This document shows positions 35,452 through 44,850 of a stretch of 64,000 bases of DNA, in pieces (within the stretch, counting starts at the first letter, position 1; each line of letters begins with the position of its first letter). The stretch is from Streptomyces zingiberis. GTDB taxonomy: Bacteria; Actinomycetota; Actinomycetes; Streptomycetales; Streptomycetaceae. The notes beneath the pieces were generated by a model, which made no database searches, was not told where the DNA came from, and was given only the letters and a program-made list of their open reading frames with translations. The position numbers and the translations under genes are program-made. The stretch lies in the NCBI RefSeq assembly GCF_012034935.1, contig NZ_JAATEN010000020.1, forward strand, positions 1 through 64,000, in the 5' to 3' direction.

Positions 35452-37752
35452 TCAGCCCGGCAGCGGCACGGTGGCCCCGTCGGCGTGCCGCGGACCGGGG
35501 AGCGCGGACGAGGGCCCGCCGGGCCCACCCGGCCCACCCGGCCCGCCCTGGCCGTCCCGCTCGTCCTCCCGCCGTCCCTCGGGTCCTTCCGGCCCCTCCG
35601 GGCCCCCGGCCACGTCCGGGGCCTCGATGCTCAGCCGGGGAAGCAGCCGGTCGAGCCACTTCGGCAGCCACCAGTTGACGTTGCCGAGCAGATGCATCAG
35701 CGCCGGCACGAGCAGCGTCCGCAGGACGAAGGCGTCCAGGGCGACGGCCGCCGCCAGCCCGAGGCCGAACATCGCGATGATCCGGTCGCCGGTGAGGACG
35801 AAGGCGCCGAAGACGGCGATCATGATCACCGCTGCGGAGTTGATGACCCGGCTGGTCTCGGTGAGGCCGACCCGCACCGAGCGCCGGTTGTCGCGGGTCC
35901 GCAGCCACTCCTCGTACATCCGGCTGACCAGGAAGACCTGGTAGTCCATGGAGAGCCCGAAGAGCACCGAGACCATGATCACGGGCAGGAAGGGCTCGAT
36001 CGGCCCGCCCCGTCCCAGCCCCATGGCCTCGCTCCCCCACCCCCACTGGAAGATCGCGGTGACGATGCCCAGCGAGGAGGTGACGGCCATGACGTTCATC
36101 AGGGCGGCCTTCACCGGTATCCCGATGGAGCGGAAGGCCAGCAGGAGCAGCAGGCTTCCCGAGGCGATCACGGTGCCCACGAAGAGCGGCAGCTTGTCCG
36201 TGATGACGCGGGCGATGTCGTCGAAGGCGGCGGTGGGACCGCCCACGTGGGTACGGAGCCCGCTGCCCTCCTGGGCGGCCGGCAGGACGTCGGTCCGCAG
36301 CCGCTCGACGAGGTCGGAGGTGTCGACGGACTGCGGTGAGGTCTCCGGCACGACGGTGACGATGCCGGTGTCGCCGTCGGCGTCGGTGGTGGGTGCCGTG
36401 ACCGCGGCGACGCCGTCGGTGGCGCGCAGGGTGCCGGGCAGCGCCTCGAAGGCGGCCCGGTCCGCGGGGGAGCCGATCTCCGAGACGAGGGTCAGCGGCC
36501 CGTTGCTGCCGGGGCCGAAGCCGTCGGCCATCAGGTCGTAGGCCTGCCGCGTGGTGGAGCCGGCGGGATGGTTGCCCTGGTCGGAGGTGCCGAGGTGGAG
36601 GCCGAGGGTGGGCAGCGCGAGGGCCGCCATCACGGCCACGGCGACGAGACCGAGCAGCTTCGGCCACCGCTCCACGAAGCCGGACCAGCGCGCGGAGAAT
36701 CCGGTGGGCCGCTCCGGCTCGGGACCGTGCTCGGCCAGCCGGCGGCGGTCGCGGCGGCTCAGCGCCCGCAGGCCGATGACCTTCAGCAGGGCGGGCAGCA
36801 GGGTGATGGAGGCGGCGACGGAGAGCAGCACGGTCGTGGAGGCGGCGACGGCCACCCCGTTGAGGAAGTCCACCCGCAGCACGAGCATCCCGAGCAGGGC
36901 GATGAAGACCGTGCCGCCCGCGAAGACGACCGCGCGGCCGGAGGTGGCCACCGCCCGCTCGGCGGCCTCGGAGACGCTCAGGCCCTCGCGGAGACCGCGG
37001 CGGTGCCGGGTGACGATGAACAGCGCGTAGTCGATCCCCACCCCGAGGCCGACGAGCACGGCCAGCACCGGCGCGAAGTCGGCCACCGTGAACAGGTTCC
37101 CGAGCAGGCCGAGGGTGAAGTACCCGGTGCCCACCCCGGCCAGCGCGGTGGCCAGCGGGAGGGCGGTGGCGGCGAGCGAGCCGAAGGCGAGGAAGAGCAC
37201 CACGGCGGCGACGGCGAGGCCGACGATCTCCGCCGTGTGGTTCAGGTTCTGGGTGGGCTGGTCGACGGCGTTGCCGCCCACCGCCACGTCGAGGGTTCCG
37301 GTCCGGGCGGCGGTGGCGGTCTCCACCAGCCGCTCGGTCTGCGCGGCGCCCTCGCCGGGGTCGGCGTCGAAGACGACGGTGGCGTAGGCGGTCCGGCCGT
37401 CGGTGCTGATCCGGCCGGTGTCCTGGGCGCCGTAGGGGCTGGTGACGGAGGAGACGCCGGGGAGCCCGGCGATCTCGTCCAGGGCTCCGGTCATCCGCTC
37501 GCGCACCGCCCCGGCGGTCACGGTGGAGTCGTCGGTGTGCCAGACGATCGTGGCGCGGTCCCCGTCCTGACCGGGGAAGTTCTTCTCCAGCAGGGCCTGT
37601 GCCCGGCCGGACTCGGTGCCGGGTATCCGGTAGTCGTCCGAGGGGTCGGCGCCGGCCAGGGAGGAGGCGAGGGCCGTCCCGCCGAGGGCCAGCAACCACA
37701 GGAGGACGACGATCAGGCGGCGGCGGATACACCAGCGGGCCAGAGCGGCCAT
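35452..37752 (-). CDS. MMPL family (RND-type) transporter
   Basis: A 766-residue membrane protein of the MMPL family, which exports lipids or other hydrophobic molecules. It shows the usual duplicated plan: a first TM helix (LIVVLLWLLALGGTALASSL), an external domain of about 150 residues, five to six TM helices with GLGVGIDYALFIVTRHR, then TM7 (LLGLVAVAVMAALALPTLGL), a second external domain and a second TM set with LFGLSMDYQVFLVSRMYEEW. The two D-Y motifs are the proton-relay sites of the family. The C-terminal tail carries collagen-like GPEGPEGPEG and GGPGGPGGPGG runs. GGGAG lies upstream of the ATG at 37752. No adjacent gene suggests a substrate. Confidence 0.93.
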   Translation of the reverse strand: MAALARWCIRRRLIVVLLWLLALGGTALASSLAGADPSDDYRIPGTESGRAQALLEKNFPGQDGDRATIVWHTDDSTVTAGAVRERMTGALDEIAGLPGVSSVTSPYGAQDTGRISTDGRTAYATVVFDADPGEGAAQTERLVETATAARTGTLDVAVGGNAVDQPTQNLNHTAEIVGLAVAAVVLFLAFGSLAATALPLATALAGVGTGYFTLGLLGNLFTVADFAPVLAVLVGLGVGIDYALFIVTRHRRGLREGLSVSEAAERAVATSGRAVVFAGGTVFIALLGMLVLRVDFLNGVAVAASTTVLLSVAASITLLPALLKVIGLRALSRRDRRRLAEHGPEPERPTGFSARWSGFVERWPKLLGLVAVAVMAALALPTLGLHLGTSDQGNHPAGSTTRQAYDLMADGFGPGSNGPLTLVSEIGSPADRAAFEALPGTLRATDGVAAVTAPTTDADGDTGIVTVVPETSPQSVDTSDLVERLRTDVLPAAQEGSGLRTHVGGPTAAFDDIARVITDKLPLFVGTVIASGSLLLLLAFRSIGIPVKAALMNVMAVTSSLGIVTAIFQWGWGSEAMGLGRGGPIEPFLPVIMVSVLFGLSMDYQVFLVSRMYEEWLRTRDNRRSVRVGLTETSRVINSAAVIMIAVFGAFVLTGDRIIAMFGLGLAAAVALDAFVLRTLLVPALMHLLGNVNWWLPKWLDRLLPRLSIEAPDVAGGPEGPEGPEGRREDERDGQGGPGGPGGPGGPSSALPGPRHADGATVPLPG

Positions 37753-38284
37753 GGACAGGACTCCCTGGGACGGGGGGCACGGGTGGAGGCAGTGTGCCCC
37801 GCGGTGCGCCGGAAGTACGAATTCCACTTTTACCCGGGCGGGGAGATCAACGGGGCCGCTGTGCGGGAACTCACAGCCCTGCCGGCCCTGGCCACGACGG
37901 CACGCGACCCGGCCCGAATCGCCGCGGGGGCCGGCCGGGAACGCCCGCGTAGCCCGGGCCCGGGAACGCCGCGGGGGCGGCCCTCCCCGTCGGGAGGACC
38001 GCCCCGGTGAGCGGTGCGGTCGGGCCCATATCCACCCGGTCCCGGCCCCCGCCGGACGGCGTGCGGGCCGGCCGGTCCGGACTGCCCGGACGGCCCGGAC
38101 GGACGGGCACGGGCGGTGCCCGCCCGGCCCGCCGGCCGGGGGCCGGGGGACGGCAGGCCTGGCCGTACGGCCCGCCGCCCCCGGCCCCGCGGAGAGCCCC
38201 GGGCGAGCCCGGGAGCGGAGCCTCGACCCCGCGGGGAGCTCCGCTCAGGAACCTCAGCCCCGCCGGGAGCTCCGGGCCCGAACC
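37753..38284. other. Intergenic DNA between the MMPL gene and gatB
   Basis: This contains the hairpin at 37975-38006 and, near the MMPL start, a less G/C-rich stretch (around 37815-37835, with GTAAAAGTGGAATTC on the minus strand) that probably carries its promoter. No gene is supported. Confidence 0.45.
37975..38006 (-). terminator. Candidate terminator beyond the gat operon
   Basis: Fourteen paired bases with one mismatch (37975-37988 and 37993-38006, loop CGTC). It lies 280 bases after the gatB stop, far for a terminator but the best hairpin in the gap. Confidence 0.4.
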
Positions 38285-39793
38285 TCAGCCCTGCGGAGCG
38301 AGCCGCTCCAGGATGAGCTCCCGGGCCCGGCCCGCGTCCGCCTGGCCCCGGGTGGTCTTCATGACGGCGCCGACCAGCGCGCCGGCCGCGGCGACCTTGC
38401 CCCCGCGCACCTTGTCGGCGATCGCCGGGTTGGCCGCGATGGCCTCGTCCACGGCCGCGCCGAGCGCGCCCTCGTCCGAGACGATCTTCAACCCGCGCTG
38501 CTCCACCACCGCGTCCGGCTCGCCCTCACCGGCCAGCACGCCCTCGATGACCTGGCGCGCCAGCTTGTCGTTGAGGGAGCCGTCGGCGACGAGCGCGGTG
38601 ATCCGGGCCACCTGCGCCGGGGTGATCGGCAGGGCGGCCGGCTCGGTGCCGGACTCGTTGGCGCGGCGCGCCAGCTCCCCCATCCACCACTTGCGGGCCT
38701 GGTCGGCGGGGGCGCCCGCCGCGATGGTGTCCAGGATCGGCTGGATGGCCCCGGCGTTCAGCACCGAGCGCATCTCGTGGTCGCTCAGGCCCCACTCGGC
38801 CTTGAGCCGCTGCCGCCGCAGCCGCGGCAGCTCCGGCAGCGCGGCGCGCAGCTCCTCCACCCACGCCCCCTCCGGGGCGACGGGCACCAGGTCCGGCTCG
38901 GGGAAGTAGCGGTAGTCCTCCGCCTCCTCCTTGATCCGGCCCGAGGTCGTGGAGCCGTCCTCCTCGTGGAAGTGGCGGGTCTCCTGGACGATCGTGCCGC
39001 CGGAGGAGAGCACCGCCGCGTGGCGCTGGATCTCGAAGCGGGTGGCCCGCTCCACGCTCCGCAGCGAGTTGACGTTCTTCGTCTCCGAGCGGGTGCCGAA
39101 CGTCTCCCGGCCGTGCGGGCGCAGCGACAGGTTGACGTCACAGCGGAGCTGGCCCATCTCCATCCGGGCCTCGGAGACGCCGAGGGACCGGATCAGCTCA
39201 CGCAGTTCGGCGACGTACGCGCGGGCGACCTCGGGGGCCCGCGCGCCCGCGCCCTCGATCGGCTTGGTGACGATCTCGATCAGCGGGATGCCGGCGCGGT
39301 TGTAGTCGAGCAGCGAGTGCACGGCACCGTGGATCCGGCCGGTGGCGCCGCCGATGTGGGTGGACTTGCCGGTGTCCTCCTCCATGTGGGCGCGCTCGAT
39401 GCCGACACGGAAGACCTCGCCGTCCTCCAGTTCGACGTCCAGGTGGCCGTCGAAGGCGATCGGCTCGTCGTACTGGGAGATCTGATAGTTCTTCGGCATG
39501 TCCGGATAGAAGTAGTTCTTCCGGGCGAAGCGGCACCAGGAGGCGATGTCGCAGCCGAGGGCAAGGCCGATCCGCACGGCCGACTCGACCGCCGTCGCGT
39601 TGACGACGGGCAGCGAGCCGGGCATGCCGAGGCAGACGGGGCAGGTGTGCGCGTTGGGCTCGGCGCCCGGCGCGGTGGAGCACCCGCAGAACATCTTGGT
39701 GGCGGTGCCGAGTTCGACATGGACCTCCAGGCCCATGACGGGGTCGAAGGACGCCAGGGCGTCCTCGTACGACACCAGGTCGGTGACGGTCAC
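38285..39793 (-). CDS. gatB: Asp-tRNA(Asn)/Glu-tRNA(Gln) amidotransferase subunit B
   Basis: A 502-residue subunit that phosphorylates the tRNA-bound Glu/Asp and accepts ammonia from GatA. N-terminal motifs: GLEVHVELGTATKMFC; the zinc cysteines in FCGCSTAPGAEPN and CPVCLGMPGSLP; FYPDMPKNYQISQYD; GKSTHIGG. The C-terminal helical/YqeY-like tRNA-binding domain runs from about residue 350 to the end. The start is GTG at 39793, with GAGGGGAGAG upstream. It is the last gene of gatC-gatA-(small)-gatB, needed for Gln-tRNA (and possibly Asn-tRNA) because actinobacteria lack GlnRS. Confidence 0.96.
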   Translation of the reverse strand: MTVTDLVSYEDALASFDPVMGLEVHVELGTATKMFCGCSTAPGAEPNAHTCPVCLGMPGSLPVVNATAVESAVRIGLALGCDIASWCRFARKNYFYPDMPKNYQISQYDEPIAFDGHLDVELEDGEVFRVGIERAHMEEDTGKSTHIGGATGRIHGAVHSLLDYNRAGIPLIEIVTKPIEGAGARAPEVARAYVAELRELIRSLGVSEARMEMGQLRCDVNLSLRPHGRETFGTRSETKNVNSLRSVERATRFEIQRHAAVLSSGGTIVQETRHFHEEDGSTTSGRIKEEAEDYRYFPEPDLVPVAPEGAWVEELRAALPELPRLRRQRLKAEWGLSDHEMRSVLNAGAIQPILDTIAAGAPADQARKWWMGELARRANESGTEPAALPITPAQVARITALVADGSLNDKLARQVIEGVLAGEGEPDAVVEQRGLKIVSDEGALGAAVDEAIAANPAIADKVRGGKVAAAGALVGAVMKTTRGQADAGRARELILERLAPQG

Positions 39794-39804
39794 GGACTCT
39801 CCCC

Positions 39805-40040
39805 TCAGCCCAGCAGGATGTCGTCGGAGTCGGCCCGGCGCAGCTCACGGACGAGGACCGCCACGCCGGTGGCGACGGCGGCGCCGGAGGCCACCGCGTC
39901 GGCCAGCATCAGCGCGTCGTTCTCGCTGCGGGCGGTGCGCACCTGCTTCCAGATGCTCACGACGCCGAAGAGCGTCGTGCCGATGGACAGGTAGGTGCCG
40001 AACCTGGACTTCCTGAAGCCCTTGGCCTTGGCGAACGAGC

Positions 40041-40044
<4 letters not shown>
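39805..40044 (-). CDS. Small membrane protein embedded in the gat operon
   Basis: A 79-residue protein, MSSFAKAKGFRKSRFGTYLS at the start, with two hydrophobic stretches (YLSIGTTLFGVVSIW and DAVASGAAVATGVAVLV) joined by a charged segment. Its ATG overlaps the gatA TGA (ATGA), so it is translationally coupled, and gatB follows 11 bases later. I recall the same small gene between gatA and gatB in S. coelicolor. The function is unknown. It is not a GatC-like or YqeY-like protein. Confidence 0.85.
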
Positions 40045-41534
<1,490 letters not shown>

Positions 41535-41537
41535 CGC

Positions 41538-41834
41538 TCAGTCCTCCCCCAGGATCTGCGGCACCTTGAAACGCTGCTGCTCCCGCGCCGGGGCTCCGGA
41601 GAGCGCCTGCTCGGGGGTGAGCGACGGACGGACCTCGTCGGCGCGCATGACGTTGGTCAGCGGCAGGGGGTGCGAGGTCGGCGGTACGTCCTCGTCGGCC
41701 ACATCGGAGACGCGGGCTACCGCGCCGATGATCACGTCGAGCTGTCCGGCGAAGTGGTCGAGCTCTTCGTCCTTCAGCTCAAGACGTGACAGCCGGGCGA
41801 GGTGGGCGACCTCCTCGCGCGTGATGCCAGGCAT
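41538..41834 (-). CDS. gatC: Asp-tRNA(Asn)/Glu-tRNA(Gln) amidotransferase subunit C
   Basis: A 98-residue GatC, which wraps the GatA-GatB interface and helps GatA fold. The typical start is MPGITREEVAHLARLSRLEL, with LDVIIGAVARVSDVA in the middle and FKVPQILGED at the C-terminus. It is the first gene of the gat operon. The gap to the rmdB-like gene upstream is 244 bases. Confidence 0.96.
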   Translation of the reverse strand: MPGITREEVAHLARLSRLELKDEELDHFAGQLDVIIGAVARVSDVADEDVPPTSHPLPLTNVMRADEVRPSLTPEQALSGAPAREQQRFKVPQILGED

Positions 41835-42078
41835 TCGGCGATCCTCAGGGGTTGATGTGTGGGTGATCCGGCCAATCCTATGGCGGCGGGAGGTCCGGCG
41901 GCGAAACCCCCGTACCCGGCGGGGGCGGCGGAGCGGTCCGCCGCTCGCCCGGAGGGCGCGGGGACGCGGGCGCCGGCCGGAGGACGCGGGGCCCGAAGGA
42001 CCTCCCGCCGCCGCCCGGCAGCGGCGACGCCGTGACGTGCGCGGCCCGGGGACGGCGCGGTTCAGGGACGGGCGCGGT

Positions 42079-44598
42079 TCAGGTGACGCGCTGTCCCGAA
42101 GGCCGGTCGGCGCCCTCGGACGCGGGGCGGCGGCCCGGCGGCCGGCCGGGGCCCGGGGCGGGGCGGGGGCGGTCGGTGCGCTCCGGGGTCGGGGCGGAGG
42201 CGGCGGCCAGTTCGGGCCGGGCGGGCTCCGGGCGGGGCGGTTCGCCACGCCCGGCGTCGGGGGCGCGGGGCGGCTCGGCGCGGGGGGCCTCGGGACGGGA
42301 GGGCTCGGGCCGGGGCGGCTCCAGGCGGGGTGGCTCCAGGCGAGAGGGCTCCGGGCGGGGCGGCTCCAGGCGAGAGGGCTCCGGGCGGGGCGGTTCCAGT
42401 CGAGAGGGCTCCGGGCGGGGCGGTTCCAGTCGAGGAGGCTCCACGCGGGGCGGCTCCGCCCGTGGCGGTTCGGCCCGCGGGGGCTCCGCCCGGGTCGCCG
42501 GGTCGGGGCGGACCGGCAGTTCGGGGCGGGCGGGCGCGGTCCGCGCCGCCGGCTCGCGGCGCCAGCCGCTCTCCCCCCGCAGCCGCAGCCAGGCCGTGGT
42601 CTCGTCGGGCGGCATGGCGGCGGCGACCAGCCAGCCCTGCACGGCGTCGCAGCCGAGGGCGCGCAGCCGCTCCCAGGTCTCGTCGTCCTCCACGCCCTCC
42701 GCGACCACCAGCAGCCCGAGGGAGTGGGCGAGGTCGACGGTGCAGCGGACGATCTCGGCGTCCTCGGCGTCGACGGCGAGCCGGGCCACGAAGGAACGGT
42801 CGATCTTGAGTTCGCTCACCGGCAGCCGCCGCAGGTGCACCAGCGAGGAGTAGCCGGTGCCGAAGTCGTCCAGGGACATCTTGACGCCGTGCCCGGTCAG
42901 CCCGGCGAGGGTGTCCGCGGCGCGCTGCGGGTCCTCCAGCAGGACATGCTCGGTGATCTCCAGCTGGAGCGCGGAGGGCGGCACGCCGTGGCGCGCGAGC
43001 CGGGCGGCCACCGATCCGGCGAACCCGGGCGTGTGGACGTCGCGCGGCGAGACGTTGACGGCCACGGGGACCATGAGGCCCTTCTCGCGCCAGGCGGCGA
43101 CCTGCCGGAGCGCCGTCTCCAGCACGTACTCCGTCAGATGGGGCATCAGCCCGGAGGACTCGGCGATGGCGATGAACTCGTCCGGGCTGACCCGGCCGCG
43201 TTCCGGGTGGACCCAGCGGACCAGGGCCTCCAGGCCCCGCACCCGGCCGTCGAAACCGACCTTCGGCTGGTAGTGCAGTTCCACGTCCCCCGCGTCGAGG
43301 GCGCGGCGGAGGTCGCCGAGCAGCCCCAGCCGGTCGGGGGTGTTGCCGTCACGTTTTGCCTCGTAGACCTCGCAGCCGCTGCGGTCGCGTTTGGCCTGGT
43401 ACATCGCCACGTCGGCGCGGCGCAGCAGGTCCTCGGCGTCCAGGGCGTGGTCGGGGAAGACGGCCACTCCGGCGCTGGCCTCCAGGACGAGCGTCAGCCC
43501 GTCGAGGTCGAGCGGCGAGCCGAGCCGGCCGACGAGCTGGCGCGCCGTGCGCTGGGCGCTCGTGATGGAGTCGGCGACGGGGAGCAGCACCGCGAACTCG
43601 TCCCCGCCGAGGCGCGCGGCCTCCGCCCCGGGCGGCAGGGCGACCCGCAGCCGCTCCGCGATCTGGAGCAGCAGCCGGTCGCCCGCGAGGTGACCGAGGG
43701 TGTCATTGACGGACCGGAAACGGTCGAGGTCGATCAGGACGAGCGCGGCGCGGGCCCCGATCCGTTCGGCGTCGTCCAGTGCGGACCAGGTGCGCTCCAG
43801 CAGCCACTGACGGTTGGGCAGCCCCGTCAGCGGGTCGCGGAGCTGCTCCTCGGCCCGGGCGCGGGCGATCCACAAGGTGGAGTCGAGGGCGATCAGGGGG
43901 ACGGCGAACAGCGGCAGCAGCACGGGCATCTCGACGGCGACCACGCAGATGAGGGGCGCGATGCCGAGCAGGGCCACGGCGACGAGCGCCTGGCGCATCA
44001 GCGCCGTGCGGGCGACGCTGGGCAGCCCGCCGCCGCGCGGGGCCAGGCACTGCCAGAGCAGGACGCGGGTCACCAGCAGGTAGGCGACGGCCGCGAGCAG
44101 CAGCTCGGGCAGGACGAGGAGATCCCACTCGGCGGGCGACCAGGGCTGTTCGACCGACGGGCGGACGCCCCAGCCGGCCAGCACCAGTGCGGCCGCCCCG
44201 ATGCCGACGATGTCCACGGAGCCGTGGAGCAGCCCCTGTCTCCAGCGCTGGTGGCGCGCGGCGCTGACCAGGACGATCACCGCGAGGCTGACCAGCACGG
44301 CCGGCACCCAGCCGTAGAGCAGCAGCACGGCGAGGGTGAGCGCGGCGCCGGAGCCCGTGCCGCCCCACCAGCGGCCGCGGCCGAGGGCGACGAGATGACC
44401 CACGATGACCCCGGTGAGGACGGCCAGGCTCCATCCCTCGGCGCCCGTGGGGAACAGCGCCCTCCCGCTCAGCAGCACGCGGACCACACCGGCGGCCAGC
44501 GCGCAGGCGGCCACGGCCACCACGGCCGTCGGCAGCAGCGCGGGCTCGCCGGCCCGGCGTAGCCCTGACGCCGCGTCGGCGCTGTCGGTCGGTTTCAT
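42079..44598 (-). CDS. rmdB: Membrane GGDEF-EAL c-di-GMP protein (RmdB-like)
   Basis: An 839-residue protein. Residues about 20-260 contain six or seven TM helices. A GGDEF domain (LIDLDRFRSVNDTLGH and ARLGGDEFAVLL) and a complete EAL domain follow. The EAL residues are intact: GLEALVRWVHPERG, NVSPRD, EITEHV, LDDFGTGYSSL, KIDRSFV and AEGVED, so phosphodiesterase activity is likely. From about residue 670 to the end there is a disordered tail of EPPRx and EPSRL repeats, then Pro/Ala-rich sequence. AGAGGA precedes the ATG. The name rests on position beside ligA and gat in S. coelicolor, where the equivalent gene encodes the phosphodiesterase RmdB. Confidence 0.87.
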   Translation of the reverse strand: MKPTDSADAASGLRRAGEPALLPTAVVAVAACALAAGVVRVLLSGRALFPTGAEGWSLAVLTGVIVGHLVALGRGRWWGGTGSGAALTLAVLLLYGWVPAVLVSLAVIVLVSAARHQRWRQGLLHGSVDIVGIGAAALVLAGWGVRPSVEQPWSPAEWDLLVLPELLLAAVAYLLVTRVLLWQCLAPRGGGLPSVARTALMRQALVAVALLGIAPLICVVAVEMPVLLPLFAVPLIALDSTLWIARARAEEQLRDPLTGLPNRQWLLERTWSALDDAERIGARAALVLIDLDRFRSVNDTLGHLAGDRLLLQIAERLRVALPPGAEAARLGGDEFAVLLPVADSITSAQRTARQLVGRLGSPLDLDGLTLVLEASAGVAVFPDHALDAEDLLRRADVAMYQAKRDRSGCEVYEAKRDGNTPDRLGLLGDLRRALDAGDVELHYQPKVGFDGRVRGLEALVRWVHPERGRVSPDEFIAIAESSGLMPHLTEYVLETALRQVAAWREKGLMVPVAVNVSPRDVHTPGFAGSVAARLARHGVPPSALQLEITEHVLLEDPQRAADTLAGLTGHGVKMSLDDFGTGYSSLVHLRRLPVSELKIDRSFVARLAVDAEDAEIVRCTVDLAHSLGLLVVAEGVEDDETWERLRALGCDAVQGWLVAAAMPPDETTAWLRLRGESGWRREPAARTAPARPELPVRPDPATRAEPPRAEPPRAEPPRVEPPRLEPPRPEPSRLEPPRPEPSRLEPPRPEPSRLEPPRLEPPRPEPSRPEAPRAEPPRAPDAGRGEPPRPEPARPELAAASAPTPERTDRPRPAPGPGRPPGRRPASEGADRPSGQRVT
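42331..42450. repeat. 30-bp tandem repeat inside the rmdB-like tail
   Basis: Four 30-base units (42331-42360, 42361-42390, 42391-42420 and a diverged 42421-42450). They encode the ten-residue unit EPPRPEPSRL. Further single EPPR units flank the array. Confidence 0.9.
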
Positions 44599-44850
44599 TC
44601 CCGTCCTCTCACAGCCGGCGGTGCCCGTCCCCGTGCGGGGCCGGTGCGGAGTGGAGCGTGGCCGGGCACCCGACGGCTCGGTCGGGGTGGTGTCCCCTGC
44701 GAGTCCACCGCGCGGCCGCGCACGGCGGGCACACACCCTCAACAGTAGGATGCCCGGCCGCCGGACGGGCAGCGATCCGCAGGGGTTGCCCGAATGCACA
44801 CCAGACGGAGCGGTCCTTCTGGTATGCGCCGAACGGGTGTCATACGCGGG

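Noticed and set aside
42331..42450. Regular 30-bp repeats considered as a CRISPR array
   Set aside because: There are no spacers between the units; they are in-frame protein repeats of the rmdB-like tail.
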